From Candidatus Helarchaeota archaeon (GTDB lineage Archaea > Asgardarchaeota > Lokiarchaeia > Helarchaeales > HEL-GB-A), in contig JAEOSY010000295.1 in assembly GCA_016840125.1 (NCBI GenBank), positions 1 through 9,562 on the forward strand: 9,562 nucleotides of DNA, read 5' to 3'. Under the pieces are notes generated by a model. It searched no databases. It saw only the letters and a program-made list of their open reading frames with translations, and was not told the origin of the DNA. A program made the position numbers and the translations under genes. Positions 1 to 6,694 of this stretch are shown here, piece by piece. Within the stretch, counting starts at the first letter, position 1, and each line of letters begins with the position of its first letter.

Positions 1-507
1 GGGATCAAACCATTTGAAATAATAACGCAAGCATATAAGATCCCGACGGTCGTGAGCGGATTTGAACCGACAGATGTTCTAATGTCTATTGCAATCCTAT
101 TAAAACAAATTAAGAAAGATAAGCCAGAGGCTGTGAATCAATACACGCGTTTTGTAAAGAATGAAGGCAATATCAAAGCGCAGAAAATGATCGCTCAGAT
201 TTTTGAACCTTACAGTGCACAATGGCGAGGGATTGGGCGCGTTCGTGATGGGGGATATGAAGTAAAAGATGAATTTGAGCATTTAAATGCTAGAAAGAAA
301 TTTAATCTAAAACCTAAGAAAGGAATTGATATCAAGCCCGGATGTATTTGTCACCTGATTGTTTTAGGGAAGGAAAACCCTGAAAAATGTAATTTATTCG
401 GGAAAGACTGCACCCCCACTCACCCCTATGGTCCGTGCATGGTGTCGCGGGAGGGCACGTGCAACATCTGGCATAAGTATGGGAAAATTGATTTTTTCGC
501 TGAGTAA
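1..507 (+). CDS. hypD: HypD, hydrogenase maturation factor, C-terminal part (5' end outside window)
   Basis: HypD is the iron-sulfur scaffold that, with HypC, holds the iron on which the Fe(CN)2CO group of [NiFe] hydrogenase is built in the cytoplasm. The reading frame is open from base 1, so the gene began upstream. The GTG at 52 is an internal Val codon, not a start: the preceding residues (GIKPFEIITQAYKIPTVVSG) already match the family. Visible HypD signatures are GFEPTDVL, EGN, WRGIGRV and the Cys-rich tail with CNLFGKDCTP, GPCMVSREGTC and a final KYG, whose cysteines bind the [4Fe-4S] cluster in characterised HypD. The first tail Cys pair reads CICHLIVLG where the usual form is close to CxCGxVLxG, a modest divergence. 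The TAA stop is followed after 11 nt by hypF, so the two are very likely co-transcribed. About 168 residues, roughly the last 45% of a normal HypD, are present. Confidence 0.96.
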   Translation, partial: GIKPFEIITQAYKIPTVVSGFEPTDVLMSIAILLKQIKKDKPEAVNQYTRFVKNEGNIKAQKMIAQIFEPYSAQWRGIGRVRDGGYEVKDEFEHLNARKKFNLKPKKGIDIKPGCICHLIVLGKENPEKCNLFGKDCTPTHPYGPCMVSREGTCNIWHKYGKIDFFAE

Positions 508-518
508 AGGGAATTGCA

Positions 519-2846
519 ATGAAAGGTGTTCTCCACGTTAAGGGTATCGTTCAAGGAGTGGGATTTCGACCATTCATATACCGACTAGCCAAGCAATACG
601 GACTCAATGGTTTCGTTTTAAACCAAGGGAATTTTGGTGTGAAGGTTGAAGTTGAGGGGGAAAGGACAGTCATCGAATCTTTCGTAGAGGAACTTCGAGA
701 GAATCACCCAAATATTGCGAGAATCGATGGAATAGATATTGATTGGGTCGATGAAGCCCCGAAGTATTCGAAATTCACCATTTTGAAGAGTGTCAAAAAG
801 CCCGGTGATTCAATAGTCCTTCCTCCTGATGTGGCGATCTGTAACGATTGTCTGGTGGAATTCAATGATCCGAAAAAATATCCGAAACGGTATTACAGGT
901 ATCCTTTTATTGCCTGCTCCATCTGCGGACCGCGATATACGACAGTCGTGGATTTACCGTATGATCGGTTAACAACTACGATGGAAAAATTCCACTTTTG
1001 TCAAGATTGCACACGAGAGTATGAGAATCCAAACGATCGCCGCTATCATGCGCAAACCTACGCATGCCGTTTATGTGGTCCAAAATTCCATCTATATAAT
1101 AAGGTAGGAAAATTAATCGAAGTATCAGATCCATTTGAAGAAGGTGTTAAATTATTAAAGGAGGGGAAAATTGGGGCGTTGATGGGAATCGGGGGAGTTC
1201 ATCTTATTTGTGAACCGAAAGATGAAGCGATTTCAGAATTAAGGAAAAGAAAGAAGAAGCGGAAATATAAACCGTTTGCGGTGATGTCTCCTTCCGTTGA
1301 GAAAATTAAAACTTTTGCGATTATAAATGATGTTGAAGAACGAATCTTGACATCGTACAAGAGACCCATCATTTTACTCCAGCAAAGTGAAGATTATTTC
1401 CTATCGGAGGAAGTGGCACCTGGGTTAATGAATATCGGAGTATTTCTCCCGTATTCGGGAATACATCACCTTTTATTTCAAAAAAGTGAATTCCCAGCAT
1501 TAATTATGACAAGTGGGAACATTTCTAACTTACCCATGGCAATTGATAAGGAGACCGTTGTTAAAGATCTAAAGGGGCTGGCTGATTTTTTCCTTTTGCA
1601 TGATCGTCCTATTTATCAGCGTGTGGATGACTCGGTGGTGAGGATTATTGGGGATAAGCCGGCGATAATCCGCCGATCTAGGGGGTATGTTCCCGAACAT
1701 ATCGATATCCCTTTTGATACTAAGAATTATCAAGTCATTGCATACGGTCCAGAGCTTCATAGCACTGGTGCAGTCCTGAAGAAGCGGCGTTGTTTCCCAA
1801 CCCAACACATCGGTGATGTTACAAGTTTAGAATTATTAGATTTTCTTGACTCCTCTGTATCACATCTCATGAAATTATCGCGTATGGAGCGACCTGATGC
1901 AATTGTTTGTGATAAAAATCCTGTGTTTCTATCGACACAACTCGCTAAGCGGAAAGTGGATGAGTACAATAGTGAACTCTTCCAAATCCAACATCACCAT
2001 GCACATCTTCTTGGATTGATGGCTGAATATAAACTTCCGTCAGAAAGCGAGATTATAGGTATAGCCCTTGATGGAGTCGGGTATGGCAAGGAGGGTGAGG
2101 TTTGGGGTGGAGAAATTTTCAAATCAAATTATACGAAGTTTCAGTCATTAGCTCAGTTAGAGCTGCAACCAATGCCAGGTGGCGATCGATGCGTATATTA
2201 TCCAGTAAGAATGCTGGCATCTATGCTTTCCAGGGAGGTTTCAACTGAAGAATTAGAAAAATTAATCTTAGCTAATTATATTGACGGATTACCGCATGGA
2301 AAGAACGAGTTAAAGGTATTATTTAATCAACTAAACTCTAAATCCAATTCATATTATACATCGGGGATGGGACGGGTTTTAGATGCACTTTCCGCGTTAT
2401 TGCATGTGTGTTACGAGCGAACGTATGAAGGTGAGCCTGCAATTCGACTCGAACACTTCGCAATGCAAGGAGATAAACGAGCCCTCAAATTTACAATACC
2501 CTATTCTTCATCAGAAAAACGCAGGATCAATACTTCAAACTTCCTTGTACAAGCATTACGTTATGTGGAAGCAGGAAAAAAGCTTCCAGATATTGCTGCG
2601 TCTGCACAATTCAATTTAGCGAGAACAATAGCAGAGCTAGCGATAGATTTAGCTCATGAAAATAGGATAAAGCAAATTGGGCTCAGTGGTGGAGTAGCTT
2701 ATAATGCGACAATGACATTAACGATTAAAAAAATGGTTGAAGACGCCCAATTAAACTTCTTACAACATCGTGAAGTGCCACCAGGTGATGCAGGGGTGAG
2801 TATCGGTCAATGCATTTTTGGAGTGAGTACTCTCCTACACAAATAA
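519..2846 (+). CDS. hypF: HypF carbamoyltransferase, complete (775 aa)
   Basis: HypF uses carbamoyl phosphate and ATP to make carbamoyl-adenylate and transfers the carbamoyl group to the C-terminal Cys of HypE, the source of the cyanide ligands of [NiFe] hydrogenase. All four domains are present. An acylphosphatase domain lies at about residues 1-90 (GVGFRPF with catalytic Arg17, and Asn35 in GFVLN). Two zinc fingers lie at about 108-186, with cysteines 108/111/133/136 and 161/164/183/186. A YrdC-like nucleotide-binding domain covers about 200-390 (KPFAVM, TSGN, RVDDSVVR, RRSRGY). A Kae1-like domain covers about 400-775 (HHHAH at 492-496, LDGVGYG, EVWGGE, LSGGVAYN, PPGDAG). The length is normal for the family. 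In the first finger the inner spacing is 21 residues rather than the usual 18. The ATG has a weak AAAGGGA site just upstream and lies 11 nt after the hypD stop. Its partner hypE is in the same window on the other strand. Confidence 0.97.
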   Translation: MKGVLHVKGIVQGVGFRPFIYRLAKQYGLNGFVLNQGNFGVKVEVEGERTVIESFVEELRENHPNIARIDGIDIDWVDEAPKYSKFTILKSVKKPGDSIVLPPDVAICNDCLVEFNDPKKYPKRYYRYPFIACSICGPRYTTVVDLPYDRLTTTMEKFHFCQDCTREYENPNDRRYHAQTYACRLCGPKFHLYNKVGKLIEVSDPFEEGVKLLKEGKIGALMGIGGVHLICEPKDEAISELRKRKKKRKYKPFAVMSPSVEKIKTFAIINDVEERILTSYKRPIILLQQSEDYFLSEEVAPGLMNIGVFLPYSGIHHLLFQKSEFPALIMTSGNISNLPMAIDKETVVKDLKGLADFFLLHDRPIYQRVDDSVVRIIGDKPAIIRRSRGYVPEHIDIPFDTKNYQVIAYGPELHSTGAVLKKRRCFPTQHIGDVTSLELLDFLDSSVSHLMKLSRMERPDAIVCDKNPVFLSTQLAKRKVDEYNSELFQIQHHHAHLLGLMAEYKLPSESEIIGIALDGVGYGKEGEVWGGEIFKSNYTKFQSLAQLELQPMPGGDRCVYYPVRMLASMLSREVSTEELEKLILANYIDGLPHGKNELKVLFNQLNSKSNSYYTSGMGRVLDALSALLHVCYERTYEGEPAIRLEHFAMQGDKRALKFTIPYSSSEKRRINTSNFLVQALRYVEAGKKLPDIAASAQFNLARTIAELAIDLAHENRIKQIGLSGGVAYNATMTLTIKKMVEDAQLNFLQHREVPPGDAGVSIGQCIFGVSTLLHK

Positions 2847-2872
2847 ATAATTAAAATAGAATAAAGTTGTAT

Positions 2873-2880
2873 GGAGTGAT
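2873..2880 (+). promoter_or_regulatory. Shine-Dalgarno site that sets the start of the flavoprotein gene
   Basis: GGAGTGAT resembles the GGAGGTGAT complement of the archaeal 16S rRNA 3' end. It ends 7 nt before the ATG at 2888. The longer reading from the ATG at 2867 would place this site inside the gene, so 2888 is the better start. Confidence 0.6.
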
Positions 2881-2887
2881 TTTTGAG

Positions 2888-4225
2888 ATGCTCGAGAAGT
2901 GCGATGTGCTCATAGTAGGTGCAGGGACTACGGGGATTTATTTTGGCTGGCTCATGGCTAAAAAAGGATATTCCGTCTTGGTTGTTGAAAAGGATGCTTG
3001 TGAGCAAGTAGGGCAACGGTTAGAAGTGATTCACTTCCATAAGAAAACCATGGAAGAATTGAATATTCCGCCACCTACAGAAGAGCCTGAATTTATGTTC
3101 CCCTACAAAGAAGTCATTGTTTCACGCTTACCGCTCTTTTTACAACGGATGTATGGAGTCGTGGGAGCGGATGGGGTTCAGTTTGAATTTGAGTGTGAAT
3201 TTAAAGAACTAATATTTGAGAATAACCGGATTGTGGGTGTAAAGGTAGAGAAAAACAAGCAAAAATCTGAAATTTCAGCTCGACTTGTAGTAGACGCATC
3301 GGGAATAGCAAGTGTAGTTCGGACTACCCTCCTAGAAGATTATGGAATCGAGACTTGGAAGTATGATTCAACTAATCAGTTTTTTGTCATTCTGAATTAT
3401 ATCAAATGGAAAAACCCAGAGGACCCACATCCTGATTGGGGACACGTTGTACCCTATTATTACTTGGCGTTTGATCCAGGTTATACAAGGGACGAGGCGA
3501 TTATGTTGATTGCAGGTCCTGAATCATTTGAGAAAGCGGCGGTTTTAATTGATGAAGTCGTGGAACGGCAAAATTTTCCCCCATATGAATTGAAGAAAAA
3601 GGAATATGGTCAATTTGCTTATGCACGAGTTCCATACAGCCTCGTAGCGGATGGATTTTTCTGCGTAGGCGACTCAGCCTCAATAACCCATGCAGTTATG
3701 GCCCGGGGCATTGCGGAAACATGGAGACTTTGTAAGAATGTAGAGGAAGTTTTTGACTCTGCCTTAAAACAAGAGGGGTATCTCACCAAGGAGATTTTAT
3801 GGGACGCCAATGTCAGACACTTTAGGACCGATGGGGCAGAACGCGCCTATATGTATAATTTGAGTTCCGCAATCTATGGTCTCTCGGAGAAGGAATTAGA
3901 TTATCTCCTCGATAAACTACGCTCGCTCATAGATCCTCCCGAGGGAGAAGAGGGCAGCTCCGAAGACGTAAAAATATCACTAGGGCTGATGATGAAGGTG
4001 GTCTTTAAAGTGCTTTGGGGTCTTCTCACACGGAAAGTCTCAAGAAAAGGCTTGTTTCGGTTCATTAGAGTGAATGGTAATGGAAATAAATTAAAAAAAC
4101 ATTACAAGAAATATCCAGAAGATCCTAAGGAGTTCGATGAGTGGGTGCAAAAAGCAAATCAACTCTGGGAGAAGCGAGAACCCACCACACGAGAATTTGA
4201 ATCGACTTCCGCGACTTATCCTTAA
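2888..4225 (+). CDS. FAD-dependent oxidoreductase, geranylgeranyl reductase superfamily (445 aa)
   Basis: This is a flavoprotein of the geranylgeranyl reductase/FixC-like superfamily, members of which reduce isoprenoid double bonds of lipids and quinones or act as ferredoxin-linked oxidoreductases. Visible features are an N-terminal Rossmann fold with GAGTTG at residues 11-16 followed by an acidic strand end (VVEKD, 32-36), the VDASG motif at 135-139, and the second FAD contact ADGFFCVGDSAS at about 254-264 followed by ARGIAETW. These place the superfamily firmly. The substrate is not shown: the middle region (VVPYYYLAFDPGY) differs from the usual lipid-reductase signature. A basic, charged C-terminal tail follows about residue 380, and no transmembrane helix is convincing. 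Start chosen at 2888 because of the Shine-Dalgarno site at 2873-2880; the ATG at 2867 would add 7 residues that fit poorly before the Rossmann strand. It lies 41 nt after hypF on the same strand, so co-transcription is plausible, but an AT-rich gap could also hold its own promoter. Confidence 0.85.
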   Translation: MLEKCDVLIVGAGTTGIYFGWLMAKKGYSVLVVEKDACEQVGQRLEVIHFHKKTMEELNIPPPTEEPEFMFPYKEVIVSRLPLFLQRMYGVVGADGVQFEFECEFKELIFENNRIVGVKVEKNKQKSEISARLVVDASGIASVVRTTLLEDYGIETWKYDSTNQFFVILNYIKWKNPEDPHPDWGHVVPYYYLAFDPGYTRDEAIMLIAGPESFEKAAVLIDEVVERQNFPPYELKKKEYGQFAYARVPYSLVADGFFCVGDSASITHAVMARGIAETWRLCKNVEEVFDSALKQEGYLTKEILWDANVRHFRTDGAERAYMYNLSSAIYGLSEKELDYLLDKLRSLIDPPEGEEGSSEDVKISLGLMMKVVFKVLWGLLTRKVSRKGLFRFIRVNGNGNKLKKHYKKYPEDPKEFDEWVQKANQLWEKREPTTREFESTSATYP

Positions 4226-4287
4226 TCTAATGTTTTTGTATAAATCGAAATGTATACATTTACTTCATAAACACTTACGAGAAAATC

Positions 4288-4318
4288 CATTATTTTTTTA
4301 ATTATTCTTTAACTTTTG
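4288..4318 (+). terminator. T-rich archaeal-type terminator after the hypD-hypF-flavoprotein block
   Basis: A run of seven T at 4293-4299, inside a longer T-rich stretch and without a GC-rich hairpin, fits archaeal intrinsic termination. It lies about 65 nt after the flavoprotein stop and overlaps the 3' end of the convergent minus-strand gene. Confidence 0.45.
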
Positions 4319-4892
4319 GATTATATTCTATTATTTTACTAACTAAAAAGTAGTTTCCCCAGTTTTTATCGCTCCCTTTACCTAAAATTCGATATTGAGA
4401 ACCGATAACATCTGTTAAATTTTCAAGGATCTTGGTATAGATAATTATATCTTTTTTCTTTCTCTGAATTAAGAATTCAAAGAAGTTGCTAATGATTTGA
4501 CTTATACGCATTTCCTGATATTCTTGAGATACACCTATTCGGCTTAGATAGATTATTTCATACTTATTTAGGGATAAAAGGGAATTAATATTTGCTCTAA
4601 TATCATCTGCGGTGTGAATATTATTTAAATCTTCTAGAAACTCTTCTTTATTTGCATTACGGTATCTAAGAAGACCTAATAAATAATAAGTTGATTCTTG
4701 CTCTTCTAATAAGAGGTATGTTAGGAAAACTCCTCCCTTTAGAGTGTCACTATCAATATATTTTTCCAACGAACCTCGTGGAGCCAATTCGTCAAACGCT
4801 TCGTTACTTGTAACTAATCTAAATTGTATATCTTTTTTAATTATTCTACGAAATAAGAACATATTAAGAGCCAATTTTATTTTTAATTTCAA
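4302..4892 (-). CDS. GNAT-like acetyltransferase, divergent (196 aa from TTG)
   Basis: Probably a member of the GNAT N-acetyltransferase fold, judged from one region: a strand-loop-helix at about residues 111-145 in which YLSRIGVSQEYQ is followed by an amphipathic helix (ISQIISNFFEFLI). It resembles GNAT motif A, where IxVxxxYQxxGIG carries the acetyl-CoA loop. Here the loop reads QEMRIS, so the glycines of the Q/RxxGxG/A acetyl-CoA motif are missing. The protein may therefore be a diverged or inactive acetyltransferase, or another fold. The rest is charged and lysine-rich with no signal peptide. The frame opens with TTG at 4892, 5 nt after the stop of the zinc-ribbon gene, which suggests coupled translation; an ATG at codon 11 (4862) is an alternative. 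Neither start has a clear Shine-Dalgarno site. The gene is much AT-richer than the hyp genes. Substrate and role unknown. Confidence 0.6.
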   Translation of the reverse strand: MKLKIKLALNMFLFRRIIKKDIQFRLVTSNEAFDELAPRGSLEKYIDSDTLKGGVFLTYLLLEEQESTYYLLGLLRYRNANKEEFLEDLNNIHTADDIRANINSLLSLNKYEIIYLSRIGVSQEYQEMRISQIISNFFEFLIQRKKKDIIIYTKILENLTDVIGSQYRILGKGSDKNWGNYFLVSKIIEYNPKVKE

Positions 4893-4897
4893 TTATG

Positions 4898-5086
4898 CTA
4901 ATCTATAGAAACAAGATTATCTCCTTTTATGGGAACATGACCATCATCACAATTAGAACATACAATGTCATTTGTGATAATGTCTCTAACATAAAATTGA
5001 CCTTGTAAAATTTCTTTATTACAAATAGAACACTTCTTCTTAATGTCTAAATCCATACTTTCATCCTTAATTTCATCTTTAGCCAT
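4898..5086 (-). CDS. Small two-CxxC zinc-ribbon protein (62 aa)
   Basis: A small, probably zinc-binding protein of unknown role. After an acidic and lysine-rich N-terminus it has CSIC and, 20 residues later, CSNC, the four-cysteine layout of a treble-clef or zinc-ribbon knuckle, followed by a short tail (GHVPIKGDNL). Such modules bind nucleic acid or protein; nothing here says which. The ATG at 5086 is preferred over the TTG two codons upstream because GTGAT (5096-5092) lies 5 nt before it and matches the end of an archaeal Shine-Dalgarno sequence. The GNAT-like gene follows after 5 nt, so the two make a two-gene unit, transcribed divergently from the membrane protein gene. Confidence 0.68.
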   Translation of the reverse strand: MAKDEIKDESMDLDIKKKCSICNKEILQGQFYVRDIITNDIVCSNCDDGHVPIKGDNLVSID

Positions 5087-5144
5087 TTTCAATCACATAA
5101 TAATTGTAGAATCTAAGGTTTTACGTTAATTTTCAATATTTGTT

Positions 5145-5156
5145 ATGATTAATCAT
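5145..5156. promoter_or_regulatory. 12-bp perfect palindrome in a divergent intergenic region, possible operator
   Basis: ATGATTAATCAT is a perfect inverted repeat. It lies in the 146-bp gap between the divergent zinc-ribbon and membrane-protein genes, about 45 bp upstream of the TATA-like box at 5201-5209. The position would suit a regulator controlling both genes. In such AT-rich DNA it may also be chance. Confidence 0.25.
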
Positions 5157-5200
5157 TAAAAAAGTTGTTAGTTTACAAAATTACTAGATTCCGACAAAAA

Positions 5201-5209
5201 TTATAAATA
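5201..5209 (+). promoter_or_regulatory. TATA-like box of the membrane protein gene
   Basis: TTATAAATA preceded by a purine-rich ACAAAAA stretch looks like an archaeal TATA box with its TFB element. Its centre is about 28 bp before the ATG at 5233, so the predicted transcript would start within a few bases of the start codon. Confidence 0.45.
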
Positions 5210-5232
5210 GAGAGCATATCAGATGATTTTTC

Positions 5233-5865
5233 ATGAAGAGGAGTATTAAAGAACTTTTGTTTATCATTTGTATCTTAAGTATTCCTATAATTTTTATATG
5301 TCTCCTACCGATCTTTTTAGGTATTCTATCTCCAACCTTCCCCCTCAGTATCTTCGCGGGATACATCATTGGGTTCATTCTAACAATCCTTCTGAAACGG
5401 AGCAAAATGGGACAAATAAACGACAATGAAAAAGAGAATGACTTTATTAGAGAGTCCCATCTCCACAAAGCGAGGATCATACTCGGCTGGGCATTTCTCC
5501 TTCTCTTTTTAGGAATAGTTCTAGGACCGGCACTGATCTCATACTTTGGTTCTCAGCCTATTTTTCCCATCATTTCTTTCGGAATGATTGGCGTTGCACT
5601 CTCTCTCGTTTGTTTTGGTGGTCTAATAGCGGAGATGGGTAAAAGCAATAGTACGCTCTTTAATAATTTTAGAGCCTACCTTGGTCTCATGATAAACATT
5701 TTTTCTTTTGGAATTAGTATTTTAATACTAACCCTTTATTTATCGCTTCTAGTACCTTCTATTGACATGGCAATCGGTTTAATATATATGGCGTCCATAA
5801 TCTTCTCCTGGAATATTCAAATTTTTTATGCGCGAAAGTATTATTATAAAAGCAAAGTCAGATAG
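5233..5865 (+). CDS. Six-helix integral membrane protein of unknown function (210 aa)
   Basis: A hydrophobic protein with about six membrane-spanning stretches, at roughly residues 7-30, 35-55, 80-103, 108-133, 148-172 and 176-199. A hydrophilic loop at 56-79 (KMGQINDNEKENDF) lies between helices 2 and 3, and the C-terminus is basic (ARKYYYKSK). By the positive-inside rule the loop and C-terminus are probably cytoplasmic. No catalytic or transport motif is recognised, and no signal peptide is distinct from the first helix. The start at 5233 follows a TATA-like box by about 28 bp and a weak GATGAT (5222-5227) by 5 nt. A T-tract follows about 30 nt after the stop, so it looks like a single-gene unit. 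It is divergent from the zinc-ribbon/GNAT pair; a shared role is only a guess from the shared promoter region. Confidence 0.72.
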   Translation: MKRSIKELLFIICILSIPIIFICLLPIFLGILSPTFPLSIFAGYIIGFILTILLKRSKMGQINDNEKENDFIRESHLHKARIILGWAFLLLFLGIVLGPALISYFGSQPIFPIISFGMIGVALSLVCFGGLIAEMGKSNSTLFNNFRAYLGLMINIFSFGISILILTLYLSLLVPSIDMAIGLIYMASIIFSWNIQIFYARKYYYKSKVR

Positions 5866-5893
5866 AGTATTTAAGTAAGAACAATAATTATCC

Positions 5894-5900
5894 TTTTTTT
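5894..5900 (+). terminator. T7 tract after the membrane protein gene
   Basis: Seven consecutive T on the coding strand, 29 nt after the TAG stop and with no GC-rich stem, fit an archaeal T-tract terminator. Confidence 0.4.
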
Positions 5901-5903
5901 CAA

Positions 5904-6122
5904 ATTGGGTTAAGAAGACGAGAAATTTCTCTAGCAATCAAGCGTTCTCAAATCCAATATATCACCAGTTGATAGGCGGTGGCGAGTAATCGAGACTATT
6001 TAGTGTTTTCTGAGATGCTAGTAAAGTTTATCTTCTTAGAAGAATTCCCAGAAATGGAGTTCTGGCACAACCAAGTAGATACTGTTTATGAACTTAATGT
6101 ATACCTTTCAGTTTTTAGATAA
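5904..6122 (+). pseudogene. Possible decayed ORF, family not recognised
   Basis: The roughly 320-base stretch between the membrane protein and hicB holds no intact gene. In one plus-strand frame, a helix-rich, charged peptide (IGLRRREISLAIKRSQIQY) runs from about 5904 into adjacent TGA and TAG codons at 5970-5975. The same frame then continues open for 48 codons (DYLVFSEMLVKF, LEEFPEMEFWHNQVDTVYEL) to a TAA at 6120. This could be a gene broken by stops, or chance open frame. From the GTG at 5979 it could instead be a 47-residue peptide. I recognise no family, and the other frames are stop-rich. Confidence 0.2.
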
Positions 6123-6150
6123 ATAGTTTGGTTATTTTAATTGTATTTCA

Positions 6151-6162
6151 ATAAATTAATAA
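6151..6162 (+). promoter_or_regulatory. Candidate TATA-like box for hicB
   Basis: ATAAATTAATAA is centred about 29 bp before the GTG at 6186. The distance matches the other TATA-like boxes in the window and would give a leaderless or nearly leaderless hicB transcript. The background is very AT-rich, so the call is weak. Confidence 0.3.
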
Positions 6163-6185
6163 AACAGCACTCAAATCTATTATTT

Positions 6186-6416
6186 GTGAAAAAAATCATT
6201 CATGTCCGAATATATAAAGGTGAAAAGTACTATATTGCGGAATGTGTCGATTTACCTGTAGTTACGCAAGGAATATCGCTAGATGAAGTTGTGGCAAATA
6301 TAAGAGATGCAATTGATCTTCATTTAGAAGGTGAGGATATCGAAGAGTGGGATATTTTTCCTGATTTTGTTATTTTAGCTAATATTGAGATTGAACCAGT
6401 CCATGCCAAAGCTTAA
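6186..6416 (+). CDS. hicB: HicB-family antitoxin, short form (76 aa)
   Basis: HicB is the antitoxin of type II HicBA systems; it binds and blocks the HicA mRNA interferase. The sequence carries the partial RNase H-like HicB fold: a first strand (KKIIHVRIYKGEKYYIAEC), the CVDLPVVTQGISLDE segment matching the family pattern of PxxxTxGxxxxEA, then the helix EVVANIRDAIDLHLEG. It has no C-terminal DNA-binding domain, as in the short HicB proteins common in archaea and cyanobacteria. The GTG at 6186 fits the family's N-terminus. The open frame extends to a TTG at 6141, which would add 15 residues that do not look like HicB. No Shine-Dalgarno site is visible. The last 14 bases overlap the start of the broken hicA. 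The gene is open and all recognisable HicB features are kept even though the partner toxin is disrupted. Confidence 0.85.
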   Translation: MKKIIHVRIYKGEKYYIAECVDLPVVTQGISLDEVVANIRDAIDLHLEGEDIEEWDIFPDFVILANIEIEPVHAKA

Positions 6417-6648
6417 AACCCTTTCTGGAAAGGATATTATCAAAATATTTGCCTAATTTGATTTTAAAATCATTTCACAAAGAGGAAGCCATGTAAAACT
6501 CAGGCGAGTTTCATCTGATGGCATAAAATAAAGTCTAACTATTCCGTTGCATGATGAATTAGATAAGGGGACATTAAAGGCAATCTTTAGACAAGCTTTG
6601 AGATATATTTCTGAAGAGGACCTAAAACCTTATTTCTATACAACATAG
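6403..6648 (+). pseudogene. hicA: hicA mRNA interferase toxin, disrupted by two in-frame TAA codons
   Basis: Translated straight through, this frame gives a full HicA of about 81 residues, a small dsRNA-binding-fold toxin that cuts mRNA. The ATG at 6403 begins MPKLKTLSGKDIIKIF, the usual HicA opening. ISQRGSHVKL carries the catalytic His in its RGSH context. SLTIPLHDELDKGTLKAI and FRQALRYISEEDL match the C-terminal half. TAA codons at 6454-6456 and 6529-6531 interrupt it, each where a sense codon is expected, and no frameshift is needed. The expected KFGF after the first stop also reads FDF, a second sign of drift. TAA ends hypD, hypF and hypE here, so it is not likely read as sense. As written, only a 17-residue peptide would be made from the start. 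hicB lies upstream with a 14-base overlap, the standard hicB-hicA order. Confidence 0.85.
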
Positions 6649-6694
6649 AATTTAACAAACCTAGCCCTAACTCCCTTGAAGTCCAAAATCTTGT

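Noticed and set aside
2383..2619. 78-codon plus-strand open frame inside hypF
   Set aside because: It is an out-of-frame shadow of the Kae1-like domain, with no family features.
2867..2887. Upstream ATG at 2867 as the flavoprotein start
   Set aside because: It would bury the Shine-Dalgarno site at 2873-2880 inside the gene and add residues before the Rossmann strand that the family lacks.
5184..5480. 98-codon minus-strand open frame opposite the membrane protein
   Set aside because: It is antisense to a hydrophobic coding region, which often leaves such open frames; it has no motif, promoter or ribosome site.
5938..5966. TTCTCAAATCC as a possible tRNA T-loop
   Set aside because: No acceptor stem, D-arm or anticodon arm can be folded at the right distances.
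5965..5992. Resemblance of GATAGGCGGTGGCGAGTAATCG to the GGCGGACGGGTGAGTAAC region of 16S rRNA
   Set aside because: The match is short and gapped, and the flanks show no rRNA sequence or conserved helices.
6403..6648. Reassigned or recoded TAA in hicA
   Set aside because: hypD, hypF and hypE use TAA as their normal stop and other genes contain no internal TAA, so nonsense mutation is the simpler reading.
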